DNA from: Citrobacter sp. 18056
Lineage (GTDB): Bacteria > Pseudomonadota > Gammaproteobacteria > Enterobacterales > Enterobacteriaceae
Reading direction: 5' to 3'
Length of the DNA: 64,000 bases
Assembly: GCA_902706235.1 (NCBI GenBank)
Contig: CACSJR010000006.1
Span: 186,001 to 250,000 of the forward strand
In this document: positions 10,104-19,873 of the stretch, piece after piece
How the letters are laid out: each line of letters starts with the position of its first letter
How positions within the stretch are numbered: position 1 is the stretch's first letter
The notes under the pieces: model-generated
What the model was told of the DNA's origin: nothing
What the model saw: the letters and a program-made list of their open reading frames with translations, nothing else
Database searches by the model: none
Made by a program: the position numbers and the translations under genes

Positions 10104-10889
10104 CTAAATTTCCACGTCGCGGTTACAGTCTTTCGAATAGATATAGCTGAAGGCTTCCCCACGACCAACGCCATAGCCCGCTTGCAGCGAGTACGCACCC
10201 ATAAAGATGTAATCGCCTTTTTTCACCGGCACCCAGTTGTTATCGAGGTTATACACCCCCTGACCGGAAAGAATGTAGGCCCCGTGTTCCTGCACATGCG
10301 TTTCGATATAACCGTGGCTGGCGCCCGGTGCAAACGACAGGATGTGCATGTTCATGTCAAAGCCCAATTCTTTGGGCAGGAAATCGAGCAGAATGACGTC
10401 GTCCATGCCCTCATAATGGATTTGCTCCAGCTGGCTGGCATTGCCGCAGACCCGATACGGCGCGTGACCCGCAGCCGGAACATAGCGGCGCTTATAGAGA
10501 AATAACTGACTGTCGGCAGCCTGCTGATTTTTAAAGGTCATCAGCATATCCGGCGGGCAGTACAGATAGCCACCCTGTATCAGCGCAAAACGCTCACCAC
10601 CGGCTTCGACGCTAATGCTGCCCTCGATAACATAGAGGAACGTTTCGATGCCTTCGCCACCAAAGCCCGTCGTGTTGCCGCCATCCTGATGCAGAGTGAC
10701 AAGGTAATCAACGAAGGTCGCCCCCAGCTTCGGCGTGGAGAGGATCGTGACGTCGCAACCTTCAAAGCCAGGAATGATATTTTTCACCAGACCATCTGGC
10801 GTCAGCAGGGCATAGTTACCATGGCGGACGATGGAACGGCTGGCCAGTAAATCATCCCGGTAGCCGATAACGTTATTCAGATATCCCAT
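10104..10889 (-). CDS. allE: (S)-ureidoglycine aminohydrolase AllE
   Basis: Removes ammonia from (S)-ureidoglycine, the product of AllC, giving (S)-ureidoglycolate. 261 residues, as in E. coli (formerly YlbA). Two cupin domains are visible: an N-terminal one around ETFLYVIEGSISVEAGGE and a C-terminal Mn-binding one around GYIETHVQEHGAYILSGQGV, with the His and Glu ligands. Starts 2 bp after allC, so the genes are translationally close. Third gene of the leftward arm. Confidence 0.97.
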   Translation of the reverse strand: MGYLNNVIGYRDDLLASRSIVRHGNYALLTPDGLVKNIIPGFEGCDVTILSTPKLGATFVDYLVTLHQDGGNTTGFGGEGIETFLYVIEGSISVEAGGERFALIQGGYLYCPPDMLMTFKNQQAADSQLFLYKRRYVPAAGHAPYRVCGNASQLEQIHYEGMDDVILLDFLPKELGFDMNMHILSFAPGASHGYIETHVQEHGAYILSGQGVYNLDNNWVPVKKGDYIFMGAYSLQAGYGVGRGEAFSYIYSKDCNRDVEI

Positions 10890-10891
10890 TG

Positions 10892-12130
10892 TTACAGTTC
10901 CTTATAAGCCAATTGATAAAGCATCAGCGCCAGCGTTTTGACGCCTTCCGCCAGATCGGTCATGTGAGTACGTTCTGCCGGGTTATGGCTGATGCCTCCG
11001 ATGCTGGGGATAAAAATCATGCAGGTCGGGACATGCGGGGCAAAAATTTGCGCATCATGGCCTGCACCGCTGTGCATGACGCGGTAGTTGAGGTTTTCCG
11101 ATTTACACAGGGCGGTAAGTTGCGCCACCAGGTTGGCGTCCATCGGCACCGGGGCTTCGTCCATCCACAAGTCAATATCGATGTCGACATTTTCCTGCTG
11201 GCAAATCTGGCGCATATCCGCTTCAAGGCGCTCGGTAAATTGCTGTAGCGCCTGGGCGTCAGTGTGACGGCAGTCGATGGTAAAAAGCGTTTTACCCGGC
11301 ACGACGTTCACGGTATTGGGCTGCGGCTCGACCTTGCCGAAGGTCAGTACCAGCGGATCGCCCTCCGCCCGCGCTTTGGCGACAGATTCACTGCAGATAC
11401 GGCTAAAAGCGTGCACCGTATCGCGGCGATAGCTCATCGGCGTGCTGCCCGCGTGGTTAGACTCACCGCTGAGCGTGACCGTATAACGGCGCTGGCCGAC
11501 AATTGCATGCACCACGCCAATCGCCTGCTGGTGGGTTTCGAGAATTCGCCCCTGCTCGATATGCAGCTCGACAAAGGCTTTGATGTCCTTGCGTGCCGGG
11601 AGAGTCGCGGCTGGCAGGGCAAAGCCGCAGGCGTGCATTGCCTCGACAAAGCCAATGCCCTGCGCGTCGCTGATATCACGCACGTCGGCGGGGTTGGCCT
11701 CGCCCATGATGTTTTTGCTACCCCAGAACACATACGGGAAGCGGCTGCCTTCTTCCTCCGCCATCGCCACCATTTCCAGGCTGCGCAGCGGTAAGCCGTA
11801 GGTCTCTTTCAACCAGCGAATAGCCAGCCAGGCGGCCAGCGCGCCGAACTGACCGTCGAGATTGCCGCCGTTGACCACGCTATCAATATGCGAACCGCTG
11901 AGGATCACCTCATCGGGATAGCGGGTGCCCGGCAGGCGGGCGAACAGGTTTCCGACTGCGTCAAACCGGGTTTCCAGCCCATCGTCGGCCATCCGCTGCC
12001 GGAATTGTTGCTGGGTCTCCAGCCACTGCGGCGAATAAAGTAAACGGGTTATTCCGCCACTCGGGTCGGCACCGAAAGTTGAAAGCCATGGCAGCGTGTC
12101 TTCTATCGCTTTGCGAAATACGTTATCCAT
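10892..12130 (-). CDS. allC: Allantoate amidohydrolase AllC
   Basis: Hydrolyses allantoate to (S)-ureidoglycine, CO2 and ammonia; cytoplasmic, Mn-dependent. 412 residues. It belongs to the M20/ArgE-type amidohydrolases: SGSHIDSV (metal His/Asp), MAEEEGSRFP (catalytic and metal Glu), ELHIEQGRILE (metal His), and HSGAGHDAQIFAP (C-terminal metal His) appear in order, with the dimerisation domain between. 16 bp from allD. Confidence 0.97.
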   Translation of the reverse strand: MDNVFRKAIEDTLPWLSTFGADPSGGITRLLYSPQWLETQQQFRQRMADDGLETRFDAVGNLFARLPGTRYPDEVILSGSHIDSVVNGGNLDGQFGALAAWLAIRWLKETYGLPLRSLEMVAMAEEEGSRFPYVFWGSKNIMGEANPADVRDISDAQGIGFVEAMHACGFALPAATLPARKDIKAFVELHIEQGRILETHQQAIGVVHAIVGQRRYTVTLSGESNHAGSTPMSYRRDTVHAFSRICSESVAKARAEGDPLVLTFGKVEPQPNTVNVVPGKTLFTIDCRHTDAQALQQFTERLEADMRQICQQENVDIDIDLWMDEAPVPMDANLVAQLTALCKSENLNYRVMHSGAGHDAQIFAPHVPTCMIFIPSIGGISHNPAERTHMTDLAEGVKTLALMLYQLAYKEL

Positions 12131-12146
12131 ATATTAAAACCTGTTA

Positions 12147-13196
12147 TTACTGGGCAAACGGATTTTTCGTCTCATACGAGCGGGTATATATCGCGTCTGA
12201 AACCAGATAGTCATAAATATCATCAACAATCTCTATGCCATGGGTTGTTGATTCCTTTTCATAAAGATCTAAATTTTGCCCAGGGTAATACACCTGGTTA
12301 AACCCTGGTGCGGGCTGAATGGCATTTAATTCACTCATGGTTTGACTTAAATGCTGGCGAAACAATTCACTCGAGGAGAAAAAGGCTGGGTTAATGACAA
12401 TATGTAATTGTCCGAGATTTCGTCCGTGGCTTAAATCGTCATACATTGAACTGACCTGTTTGCCGAACGGTAATCCGAGCAAAATACCGGACAGTACGTC
12501 AATCATCATCATCAGTCCGTAACCTTTTGGCCCGGCGGCGGGCAGCAGCGCGTGGACGGCAAACGGATCGGTAGTAGGGGCCCCGTGGCTGTCGACGGCC
12601 CAGGTCGCGGGGATGGGTTCCTGACGCGAGCGGGCATCAAGAATTTTTCCCCACGCCTGCACGGTGGTCGCCATGTCAAAGGTCATGATATCGCCGTTTT
12701 CACCCGGCGCGGCGAAGGCCAGCGGGTTGGTACCATAGTAAATCTCTGCCCCGCCAAACGGCACCACCATCGGATCGGACTGGCACAGCGAAATGCCGAT
12801 CAGCCCCGCCCGGGCAGCCTGCTGCACGAAATAGGAGATAGCGCCACTGTGGCCCATCCGGCTGATGCCGACCACTGCCACGCCTTTTTCCTGGGCCAGT
12901 TCGATGGCGTGCAGCATCCCCCGCTTGGCGGCAACCTGACCAGCCGCGTTATCCGCATGAAGCACGGCAGAGCAGGGGCCGGTTTGTTCCATCTGGAAGA
13001 CCGGTTTGCGGTTAGTGCCGCCTTTGGAAATGCGCTCGGCGTAATACTCCACGCGGACGGCGCCATGAGAATGGATACCCCGCGCATCCGCAAACACCAG
13101 TACTTCGGCAACGGTGGCGGCGTGGTCGCTATTAAGCCCTGCTTTGGTCAACTTCTGCTGAATAAGTTGAAAGAGTGTTTCCCGGCTGACTTTCAT
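12147..13196 (-). CDS. allD: Ureidoglycolate dehydrogenase AllD
   Basis: NAD-dependent oxidation of (S)-ureidoglycolate to oxalurate, the entry to the anaerobic carbamoyl-phosphate branch. 349 residues, the usual length. A member of the LDH2/MDG2 (type-2 malate/lactate dehydrogenase) family: RGIHSHGAVR near residue 45, GISRMGHSGAISYF around 115, and the GPKGYGLMMMIDVLSGILLG segment near the C-terminal third. First gene of the leftward operon; the 312-bp gap to allF is the divergent promoter region. Confidence 0.97.
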   Translation of the reverse strand: MKVSRETLFQLIQQKLTKAGLNSDHAATVAEVLVFADARGIHSHGAVRVEYYAERISKGGTNRKPVFQMEQTGPCSAVLHADNAAGQVAAKRGMLHAIELAQEKGVAVVGISRMGHSGAISYFVQQAARAGLIGISLCQSDPMVVPFGGAEIYYGTNPLAFAAPGENGDIMTFDMATTVQAWGKILDARSRQEPIPATWAVDSHGAPTTDPFAVHALLPAAGPKGYGLMMMIDVLSGILLGLPFGKQVSSMYDDLSHGRNLGQLHIVINPAFFSSSELFRQHLSQTMSELNAIQPAPGFNQVYYPGQNLDLYEKESTTHGIEIVDDIYDYLVSDAIYTRSYETKNPFAQ

Positions 13197-13508
13197 CGGT
13201 CTTCCTTTTTACGACGGTGGAGAGCTGAATGAGCGCCAACATACCGTGAAAATAAATCGAATATGTGATCCGGATTGATAAATTCAGATAGTTAGAATTA
13301 ATTTAATAATCCAGTTTGTTTTTGTCGAAGCTTTTAATGAGTCGGTTTTTTAAAATTACACAGGTAATACCCGAGGGACTGTTCAAATAATTCGTGTAAT
13401 AAACGGGGTGTGATGCCTGTCACCTTTAATTACTCTTTTGCTGTATAGCCTTGAACTAAATTAACAGCGCCAGTGTTTTATGCACGACGTAATTATTGGG
13501 GAGTGGTT
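13197..13508. promoter_or_regulatory. Divergent allD / allF promoter region
   Basis: A 312-bp A/T-rich gap (notably 13255-13350 and 13420-13460) between two divergently read operons. In E. coli the allD promoter is activated by the LysR-type regulator AllS, whose gene would lie left of this window. I see A/T-rich patches that could hold promoters but no clean -35/-10 pair or dyad I can assign. No gene is apparent. Confidence 0.6.
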
Positions 13509-15176
13509 ATGATCCATGCCTTTATAAAAAAAGGGTGCTTTCAGGATTCGGTCAGCTTAATGATTATTTCTCGTAAATTAAGCGAATCAGAAAGCGTAGA
13601 GGACGTGTCGGTAATGATGGGCACGCCCGCCAATAAAGCCTTGCTGGAAACCACCGGTTTTTGGCATGACGATTTCCAGCAGGCGACGCCAAATGATATC
13701 TGCGTGGCGATTCGCACTCTGGCCGAGGACACGACGGTTACTCAGCAGATTGTTGAACAACTCGATGCCGCGCTGGTAGCCCTGGCTCAGGGAGCGGGGA
13801 GCGGTCAGTCGCTGGTCCAGGTGAAACGCTGGGAAAGCGCCTGTCAGAAGCTGCCCCAGGCCAATTTACTGCTGATCTCCATTGCCGGAGAGTATGCCGC
13901 CGGGCTGGCGCATCAGGCGCTGGAAAGCGGCAAAAACGTGATGATATTTTCCGATAACGTCACGCTCGACGATGAAATTGCACTCAAAACGCGAGCCCGT
14001 GAACGCGGGCTGCTCGTGATGGGGCCAGATTGTGGCACCTCGATTTTGGCCGGGACGCCGCTGGCTTTCGCTAACGTCATGCCCAAGGGAAACATCGGGG
14101 TTATCGGTGCTTCCGGGACCGGTATCCAGGAGCTCACGTCGCAAATCGCCCTCGCCGGAGAAGGAATAACCCACGCCATTGGCCTGGGTGGGCGTGACCT
14201 CAGTGAGCAGGTCGGGGGCATCAGTGCTCTGACTGCACTGGAGATGTTGGCGAGCGATGCGCCAAGCCAGGTACTGGCCTTTGTGTCCAAACCTCCCGCA
14301 GTAACCGTGCGACATCGGGTCATTCAGGCGATGAAAGCCAGCGGGAAACCGGTAGTGGCGCTATTCCTCGGCTATGTCTCTCCGGTTGCCCACGATGAAA
14401 ACGTCTGGTTTGCCGCCACTCTGGATGAGGCAGCCCGGCTGGCCTGTTTGCTTTCACGCGTTGCGAGCCGCGTAGATACCTGCGATCCGGCTGCCGGCGG
14501 CGTTTTGCGCGGACTGTACACCGGCGGCACCCTGGCTGCAGAAGCCGCAATGCTGCTGGCCAGCCATCTCGGGATCGAACCTGACCCGCAGCATCATCAC
14601 GGCATGATGCTGGATGCACAAGGACATCAGGTTATCGATCTGGGCGATGATTTTTACACCGTGGGTCGCCCGCACCCGATGATCGACCCGTCCCTGCGTA
14701 ACCAACTGGTCGCCAGCCTGGGACAGCAACCGGACGTCAGCGTTCTGTTGCTCGATGTGGTGCTCGGCTATGGCGCGACCGACGATCCTGCCGGGCCGCT
14801 GGTGGAGGCCATCGGCAAAGCACAGGCGGGACGCAGCGCCGCGCATCCACTTCAGGTTATCGTCACCGTCACCGGCACCGAGCGCGATCCGCAGGTGCGT
14901 TCGATGCAAATTGCCATTCTGGAAGATGCCGGGGTAGCGGTAGTCAATTCTCTGCCAGAAGCGACCCTGCTGGCGGTGGAATTACTGCGCCCACGTCCGG
15001 TCCACCTCGCAGAAAGTACAGCGGCGCTGCTGGAAGGCGTGGCGGTGATCAATGCCGGGCTGCGCAGTTTTGCTCTGGATTTACAGGCGGCTGACACCCC
15101 TGTGGTGCATTACTCATGGGTGCCCGTTGCGGGCGGCAATCAACAACTGGCACGTTTATTAGAACGTTTGCAATAA
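13509..15176 (+). CDS. allF: Oxamate carbamoyltransferase subunit AllF (FdrA)
   Basis: Formerly FdrA. In E. coli allFGH (fdrA, ylbE, ylbF) are reported to encode the oxamate carbamoyltransferase that cleaves oxalurate to oxamate and carbamoyl phosphate. The ATG at 13509 gives 555 residues, the E. coli length, and has a strong ribosome site (GGGGAG, 5 bp away); an ATG at 13473 in frame adds 12 unconserved residues. It resembles succinyl-CoA synthetase alpha/beta folds: a Rossmann motif GNIGVIGASGTGIQEL in the middle, and VTVTGTERDPQ in the second half. allG follows after 9 bp. Confidence 0.93.
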   Translation: MIHAFIKKGCFQDSVSLMIISRKLSESESVEDVSVMMGTPANKALLETTGFWHDDFQQATPNDICVAIRTLAEDTTVTQQIVEQLDAALVALAQGAGSGQSLVQVKRWESACQKLPQANLLLISIAGEYAAGLAHQALESGKNVMIFSDNVTLDDEIALKTRARERGLLVMGPDCGTSILAGTPLAFANVMPKGNIGVIGASGTGIQELTSQIALAGEGITHAIGLGGRDLSEQVGGISALTALEMLASDAPSQVLAFVSKPPAVTVRHRVIQAMKASGKPVVALFLGYVSPVAHDENVWFAATLDEAARLACLLSRVASRVDTCDPAAGGVLRGLYTGGTLAAEAAMLLASHLGIEPDPQHHHGMMLDAQGHQVIDLGDDFYTVGRPHPMIDPSLRNQLVASLGQQPDVSVLLLDVVLGYGATDDPAGPLVEAIGKAQAGRSAAHPLQVIVTVTGTERDPQVRSMQIAILEDAGVAVVNSLPEATLLAVELLRPRPVHLAESTAALLEGVAVINAGLRSFALDLQAADTPVVHYSWVPVAGGNQQLARLLERLQ

Positions 15177-15185
15177 GGGGTTCCA

Positions 15186-16445
15186 ATGTTTACATCCGTG
15201 GCGCAAGCCAATGTCGCAGTAATCGAACGTATTCGTCAGGCGCGTCCTCACTGGCTTGACGTCAAACCTGCCGCCTCGCTTATCTCTGTGCTTAATCAGG
15301 GAAAAACGTTGCTGCACGCCGGGCCGCCAATGCGCTGGCAGGAGATGACCGGCCCGATGAAAGGGGCCTGCATTGGGGCCTGCCTGTTTGAAGGTTGGGC
15401 CGCCAATGAGCACAGTGCGCTGGCGTTGCTTGAAAACGGGCAGGTCACGTTTATCCCTTGCCATCACGTCAACGCAGTGGGGCCGATGGGGGGCATCACC
15501 TCCGCCAGTATGCCGATGCTGGTGGTGGAGAACATTACCGACGGCAACCGCGCTTTTTGTAATCTAAACGAAGGAATTGGCAAAGTGATGCGCTTTGGCG
15601 CGTATGGCGAGGACGTTCAACAGCGGCTGTGTTGGATGCGCGACGTGCTGGGGCCGGTACTGAGCGCAGCGCTGGGCACCTTTGAACGTGGCATCGATCT
15701 GACCGCCATGATGGCGCAGGGCATCACTATGGGTGATGAATTTCATCAGCGCAATATCGCCACCTCGGCGCTGTTGATGCGCGTGCTGGCCCCGCAGATT
15801 GCCCGTCTGAATCATGATAAGCAGCAGATTGCCGAAGTCCTCGATTTCCTTAGCCTCACCGATCAGTTCTTCCTCAACGTGGCGATGGCTTACTGCAAAG
15901 CGGCGATGGACGCTGGCGCGCAGGTGCGGGCAGGCAGCATCGTGACCGCCATGACTCGCAACGGTAATCAATTCGGCATTCGCGTTAGCGGGCTGGGTGA
16001 TCGTTGGTTTACCGCGCCGGTCAATACGCCGCAGGGGTTGTTCTTCACCGGCTTCAGCCAGCAGCAGGCCAACCCGGATATGGGGGACAGCGCCATTACC
16101 GAAACCTTTGGTATTGGCGGAGCAGCGATGATTGCGGCCCCGGGGGTGACGCGTTTTGTCGGTGCCGGGGGCATGGAGGCGGCGAAGTCAGTTTCCGAGG
16201 AAATGGCGGAAATCTTCGTCGAGCGCAACATGCAGCTGCAAATCCCCGGCTGGGATTTCCAGGGGGCCTGTCTGGGGCTGGACATCCGGCGAGTGGTGGA
16301 AACCGGGATCACTCCGTTGATCAATACCGGGATTGCTCACAAGGAGGCCGGGATTGGCCAGATTGGCGCGGGTACGGTCAGGGCGCCGCTGGGCTGCTTC
16401 GAACAGGCGCTGCTGGCGCTGGCCGATGAGCTGGGCGTGAACTAA
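15186..16445 (+). CDS. allG: Oxamate carbamoyltransferase subunit AllG (YlbE, DUF1116)
   Basis: A 419-residue DUF1116 protein, formerly YlbE, reported as one of three subunits of the oxamate carbamoyltransferase. The gene is intact here; some E. coli strains carry a disrupted copy. No transmembrane segments or signal peptide; conserved stretches include GPMKGACIGACLFEGWA and GITPLINTGIAHKEAGIGQI. Its stop codon is followed immediately by the allH ATG with no gap, which supports coupled translation of the subunits. Confidence 0.9.
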   Translation: MFTSVAQANVAVIERIRQARPHWLDVKPAASLISVLNQGKTLLHAGPPMRWQEMTGPMKGACIGACLFEGWAANEHSALALLENGQVTFIPCHHVNAVGPMGGITSASMPMLVVENITDGNRAFCNLNEGIGKVMRFGAYGEDVQQRLCWMRDVLGPVLSAALGTFERGIDLTAMMAQGITMGDEFHQRNIATSALLMRVLAPQIARLNHDKQQIAEVLDFLSLTDQFFLNVAMAYCKAAMDAGAQVRAGSIVTAMTRNGNQFGIRVSGLGDRWFTAPVNTPQGLFFTGFSQQQANPDMGDSAITETFGIGGAAMIAAPGVTRFVGAGGMEAAKSVSEEMAEIFVERNMQLQIPGWDFQGACLGLDIRRVVETGITPLINTGIAHKEAGIGQIGAGTVRAPLGCFEQALLALADELGVN

Positions 16446-17261
16446 ATGCGTCTTATTGCGCCACTTATCGGCAGCCTGCAGGCCACGCATCCCGAGCAGC
16501 CCTGGCGGCTGGCAGGTATCTGGCGGCGCAGTATCAATCTGCAGAGTGGCGGCGGGGCGATGTTGACGCTGCATCGTATCGGGAGCGGGATTAGCCCTGC
16601 CGGATGGGTGCTACGCGCCCATGATTTTGATCGGTTGCGTCAGGCGATCGGCCCGGCTAGCCGGGTGGGGTCAGATGCGCATTCGCTGACGCTGGGCGGT
16701 TATGCCATTTGCTCGCCGCAACGGCGTTGCTCACTGCGCCTCGTGTCGCCCTTTACGCCGTATCGTTTAGCGACCAGCGAGATGCAGCATGCGGCAGAAA
16801 CCGGGCTGTTTGGTCCGTTATGGAAGGCATCACTGCAGCCGTTGCCCAATGAGTTGCGCCAGTTTGCGCATGCCTTTGGCGTGGCACTGAACGGGCAGGT
16901 GGTTGACTGGCGGGTGTGGCTGGGCAAAGGTCCCGGCCTCACGCCAAGCCATGACGATACGCTGACCGGGATGTTACTGGCGGCCTGGTATTTCGGTGCG
17001 CTGAACCTTTCACGCGCCGCGCCATTTTTTGCCGCGTCCAGTGCACTGAACGAGGTGACGACTGCCGTGAGCGTCAATTACTTGCACTCTGCGGCGATGG
17101 GCTGTTTTTCCTCACCGTTGCTGCATTTCGCCCATGCCCTGAGCCGTCAACGACGCCTGGATGAAGCCATTGCGGCCGTGTTGGCGCTCGGGCATACCTC
17201 CGGGGCGGATACGTTGCTGGGGTTCTGGACTGCACAACAGATTATCAAGGGAACACAATGA
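16446..17261 (+). CDS. allH: Oxamate carbamoyltransferase subunit AllH (YlbF, DUF2877)
   Basis: 271-residue DUF2877 protein, formerly YlbF, third subunit of the oxamate carbamoyltransferase by homology and position. The conserved C-terminal half includes GKGPGLTPSHDDTLTGMLLA, rich in Gly/Asp/Thr and likely to line the active site (inference). It starts directly after the allG stop and overlaps allK by 4 bp (ATGA), so the four genes allFGHK form one tight operon. Confidence 0.9.
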   Translation: MRLIAPLIGSLQATHPEQPWRLAGIWRRSINLQSGGGAMLTLHRIGSGISPAGWVLRAHDFDRLRQAIGPASRVGSDAHSLTLGGYAICSPQRRCSLRLVSPFTPYRLATSEMQHAAETGLFGPLWKASLQPLPNELRQFAHAFGVALNGQVVDWRVWLGKGPGLTPSHDDTLTGMLLAAWYFGALNLSRAAPFFAASSALNEVTTAVSVNYLHSAAMGCFSSPLLHFAHALSRQRRLDEAIAAVLALGHTSGADTLLGFWTAQQIIKGTQ

Positions 17262-18157
17262 AAACTCTGGTGGTTGCCCTCGGCGGCAATGCATTACTTC
17301 AGCGCGGAGAAGCGCTAACCGTAGAAAATCAGTATCGCAATATCGACAGCGCAGTGCCTGCCCTGGCACGGTTGGCAAAGCACTATCGACTGGCGATTGT
17401 GCACGGTAACGGCCCGCAGGTTGGGTTGTTAGCTCTGCAAAATCTCGCCTATCAGGAGAGCGTCACGCCGTACCCGCTTGATGTACTGGTGGCAGAAAGC
17501 CAGGGCATGATTGGCTATATGCTGTCCCAGCGTCTGAGCACTGAGGCAGACATGCCGCCGGTGACCACGGTGATGACACGCATAGCGGTGGCGAAAGATG
17601 ACCCGGCATTCAGCGATCCGGAGAAATTTATCGGCCCGGTGTATGCGCCTGAGCGGCAAACGCAGCTGGAAGCCCGTCACGGCTGGACCATGAAGCGTGA
17701 TGGCAAGCATTTGCGCCGCGTGGTGCCGTCGCCGGTCCCGCAGCAGATCATGGATATCAACGCCATCGAGCTGCTGTTACAGGCCGGACACGTGGTGATT
17801 TGCAGCGGCGGCGGCGGTGTGCCAGTGCTGGAAAGCGGGGCAGGGGCGGAAGCGGTGATTGACAAAGACCTGGCAGCGGCGCTGTTAGCTGAACATATTC
17901 AGGCCGACGGGTTGGTTATCCTGACTGATGCGGATGCGGTGTATCAACACTGGGGCACGCCGCAACAACGGGCGATCCGCCAGGCCACGCCGCAGGAGCT
18001 GGCCCCGTTTGCCAAAGCCGATGGCGCGATGGGACCAAAAGTCGCTGCGGTCAGCGGGTTCGTGACCCGTCTCGGAAAACCTGCGTGGATTGGCGCCCTG
18101 TCGCGCATTGAGGAGACACTGGCCGGGCAGGCGGGAACCTGTATTAGCCTGGAATGA
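17258..18157 (+). CDS. allK: Catabolic carbamate kinase AllK (YbcF)
   Basis: Transfers phosphate from carbamoyl phosphate to ADP, giving ATP, CO2 and ammonia; this is the energy step of anaerobic allantoin use. 299 residues with the amino-acid kinase fold: ALGGNALLQRGE at the N terminus, VHGNGPQVGLL, SGGGGVPV, VIDKDLAAALLAE and LTDADAVY. The ATG overlaps the allH stop. A GC hairpin follows. Confidence 0.95.
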   Translation: MKTLVVALGGNALLQRGEALTVENQYRNIDSAVPALARLAKHYRLAIVHGNGPQVGLLALQNLAYQESVTPYPLDVLVAESQGMIGYMLSQRLSTEADMPPVTTVMTRIAVAKDDPAFSDPEKFIGPVYAPERQTQLEARHGWTMKRDGKHLRRVVPSPVPQQIMDINAIELLLQAGHVVICSGGGGVPVLESGAGAEAVIDKDLAAALLAEHIQADGLVILTDADAVYQHWGTPQQRAIRQATPQELAPFAKADGAMGPKVAAVSGFVTRLGKPAWIGALSRIEETLAGQAGTCISLE

Positions 18158-18171
18158 GTCTGTCGTTAACG

Positions 18172-18198
18172 TGCCCGGCAGCGCAATGCCGCCGGGCA
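18172..18198. terminator. Convergent hairpin between allK and purK
   Basis: An 8-bp stem TGCCCGGC / GCCGGGCA with an 11-base GC-rich loop. It lies between the convergent allK and purK genes and looks like a REP-type palindrome. It lacks a T run on either strand, so it may protect mRNA ends more than end transcription. Confidence 0.5.
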
Positions 18199-18204
18199 AG
18201 AGGA

Positions 18205-19272
18205 CTACCGCAACAGAGATTGTGCCCAGGTAATTCCGCTGGCATATTCCGGTGGCAGCAGTGGAACCAGCGCTTCAAGAGTGGCGCTTAAACGGTCGGT
18301 GTCGCTGTCATTGAGGTTCAAATGGCCAACCTTCCGGCCCGCACGCACCTCTTTCGCATACCAGTGCAGATGCACCAGTGGCAGCTTCAGCCAGTCCGTG
18401 TTCATATCCGTACCAATCAGATTGACCATCACCGACGGGCTGTTGATGACCGGCGGGGGCAGCGGCAGCTGAGTGATAGCGCGCAGATGCAGCTCGAACT
18501 GGCTGATCGACGCCCCGTTTTGCGTCCAGTGCCCGCTGTTGTGCACGCGCGGGGCCAGCTCGTTAATCAGCAGCCCGGCAGGGGTGATGAAGCATTCCAT
18601 CGCCATCACGCCGACGTAGTTCAGCGCATCCATGATCGACGTGAGCATGGTTTCGGCCTGCGCCTGCTGCTCGGCATTAGCCTGCGGGAAGGCGACGCTA
18701 ACGCGCAGAATGCCGTCCTGATGCAGGTTGTGGGTCAGGGGATAGAACACCGTCGTACCGTCGTGCGCTCTGGCGCCGACCAGCGACACTTCGCCGCTGA
18801 AATTGATGCCTTGCTCAACGATGCATTCGCCGTAGCAGTCGTCCGGCAGCTGTGCGGTTTCATGACTGCGCAAGCGCCACTGGCCGCGCCCGTCGTAGCC
18901 GCCGGTGCGGCGCTTAACGATGGCCAACTCGCCGAGATTCTCAAACACGCCGGGCCATTCGGTTTTTTCTGCCAGCAGCTGCCACGGCGCGGTGGCGAGA
19001 CCCAGCTTGTCGAACAGCTGTTTTTGCGTCAGGCGGTCGGCGATTATCGGAAAGACGTCGCGATTAACGAACGCCGGATGACGCGCCAGTTCGCGGGTTA
19101 ACGCGGTTTCCGGCCAGCGTTCAATTTCAGCCGTGATAACGCTTTGCTGAAACGGCACGGCTTCCGGATCGGCTTCGAGGCCAACCGGCCAGACGTCGAT
19201 CCCCATGGGTTCACCGGCCTGGCGCAGCATGCGGCCTAGCTGACCGTTGCCGAGGACGCAAACCTGTTTCAT
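18205..19272 (-). CDS. purK: N5-carboxyaminoimidazole ribonucleotide synthase PurK
   Basis: ATP-dependent carboxylation of AIR to N5-CAIR in purine synthesis. 355 residues, ATP-grasp fold: N-terminal nucleotide-binding loop [20 protein letters not shown], central [13 protein letters not shown], and the Mg-binding [14 protein letters not shown]. It overlaps purE by 4 bp, giving the usual purEK operon; product channels to PurE. Confidence 0.98.
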   Translation of the reverse strand: MKQVCVLGNGQLGRMLRQAGEPMGIDVWPVGLEADPEAVPFQQSVITAEIERWPETALTRELARHPAFVNRDVFPIIADRLTQKQLFDKLGLATAPWQLLAEKTEWPGVFENLGELAIVKRRTGGYDGRGQWRLRSHETAQLPDDCYGECIVEQGINFSGEVSLVGARAHDGTTVFYPLTHNLHQDGILRVSVAFPQANAEQQAQAETMLTSIMDALNYVGVMAMECFITPAGLLINELAPRVHNSGHWTQNGASISQFELHLRAITQLPLPPPVINSPSVMVNLIGTDMNTDWLKLPLVHLHWYAKEVRAGRKVGHLNLNDSDTDRLSATLEALVPLLPPEYASGITWAQSLLR

Positions 19273-19778
19273 GCGTCACCCCGTGGGTCCGGATTCTCCA
19301 GAACCTCGTCGGTCTGCGCTTTGCGCCAGTCGGCCAGGCGCTGATGCAGTTCGCGGTCGTGCGTCGCCAGAATTTGTGCGGCCAGCAGGGCGGCGTTGGC
19401 GGCGCCCGCTTTGCCAATCGCCAGGGTTCCCACCGGAATGCCGCGCGGCATCTGAACGATAGAATAAAGGCTGTCCACGCCGCTCAGGGCCGCGCTCTGA
19501 ACGGGTACTCCGAGCACCGGCACCAGAGTTTTCGCTGCAATCATCCCCGGCAAATGCGCTGCACCACCTGCGCCCGCAATAATCACCTGATAGCCGTTGT
19601 CTTCTGCCGTTTCGGCAAAACTGAACAGTTTGTCGGGCGTGCGATGGGCAGAGACGATTTCCACGTGGTGTGGAACATTCAGGGAATCAAAGATTTCGGC
19701 GGCAAACTGCATGGTAGCCCAGTCGCTTTTGGACCCCATCACGATGGCGACTCGCGCCGGATTGTTGCGGGAAGACAT
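19269..19778 (-). CDS. purE: N5-CAIR mutase PurE
   Basis: Converts N5-CAIR to CAIR. The start at 19778 gives 169 residues ([10 protein letters not shown]...), identical in length and N terminus to E. coli; an in-frame ATG 60 bp upstream is not conserved. Class I PurE motifs: [34 protein letters not shown] and [12 protein letters not shown]. The promoter with a PurR-type operator lies just upstream, and the accessory island begins immediately beyond it. Confidence 0.98.
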   Translation of the reverse strand: MSSRNNPARVAIVMGSKSDWATMQFAAEIFDSLNVPHHVEIVSAHRTPDKLFSFAETAEDNGYQVIIAGAGGAAHLPGMIAAKTLVPVLGVPVQSAALSGVDSLYSIVQMPRGIPVGTLAIGKAGAANAALLAAQILATHDRELHQRLADWRKAQTDEVLENPDPRGDA

Positions 19779-19828
19779 GCGTCTTAAAACTCCTGTGGGT
19801 GTGGAACACACTGCTTTGAAGGCCACAG

Positions 19829-19866
19829 AGAATAGCATGGAAAAACGCCAAGGAAAACGGTTGCGC
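19829..19866 (-). promoter_or_regulatory. purE promoter and PurR operator
   Basis: On the minus strand, TATTCT (-10, 19829-19834) is preceded by a 17-bp spacer and TTTTCC (-35, 19852-19857). The sequence GCGCAACCGTTTTCCT at 19851-19866 closely matches the PurR operator consensus (ANGCAANCGNTTNCNT; the first base differs) and overlaps the -35. PurR with hypoxanthine or guanine would block this promoter. The left 17-bp direct repeat of the island starts inside this operator. Confidence 0.85.
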
Positions 19867-19873
19867 GGTCATG
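19857..19873. repeat. 17-bp direct repeat, left border of accessory island
   Basis: ACGGTTGCGCGGTCATG occurs here and, identically, at 30017-30033. The bases on both sides differ (left copy followed by TGTC, right copy by AAAG). The two copies bracket all the genes that interrupt the usual purE-lpxH neighbourhood. This copy contributes most of the purE PurR operator. Confidence 0.85.
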
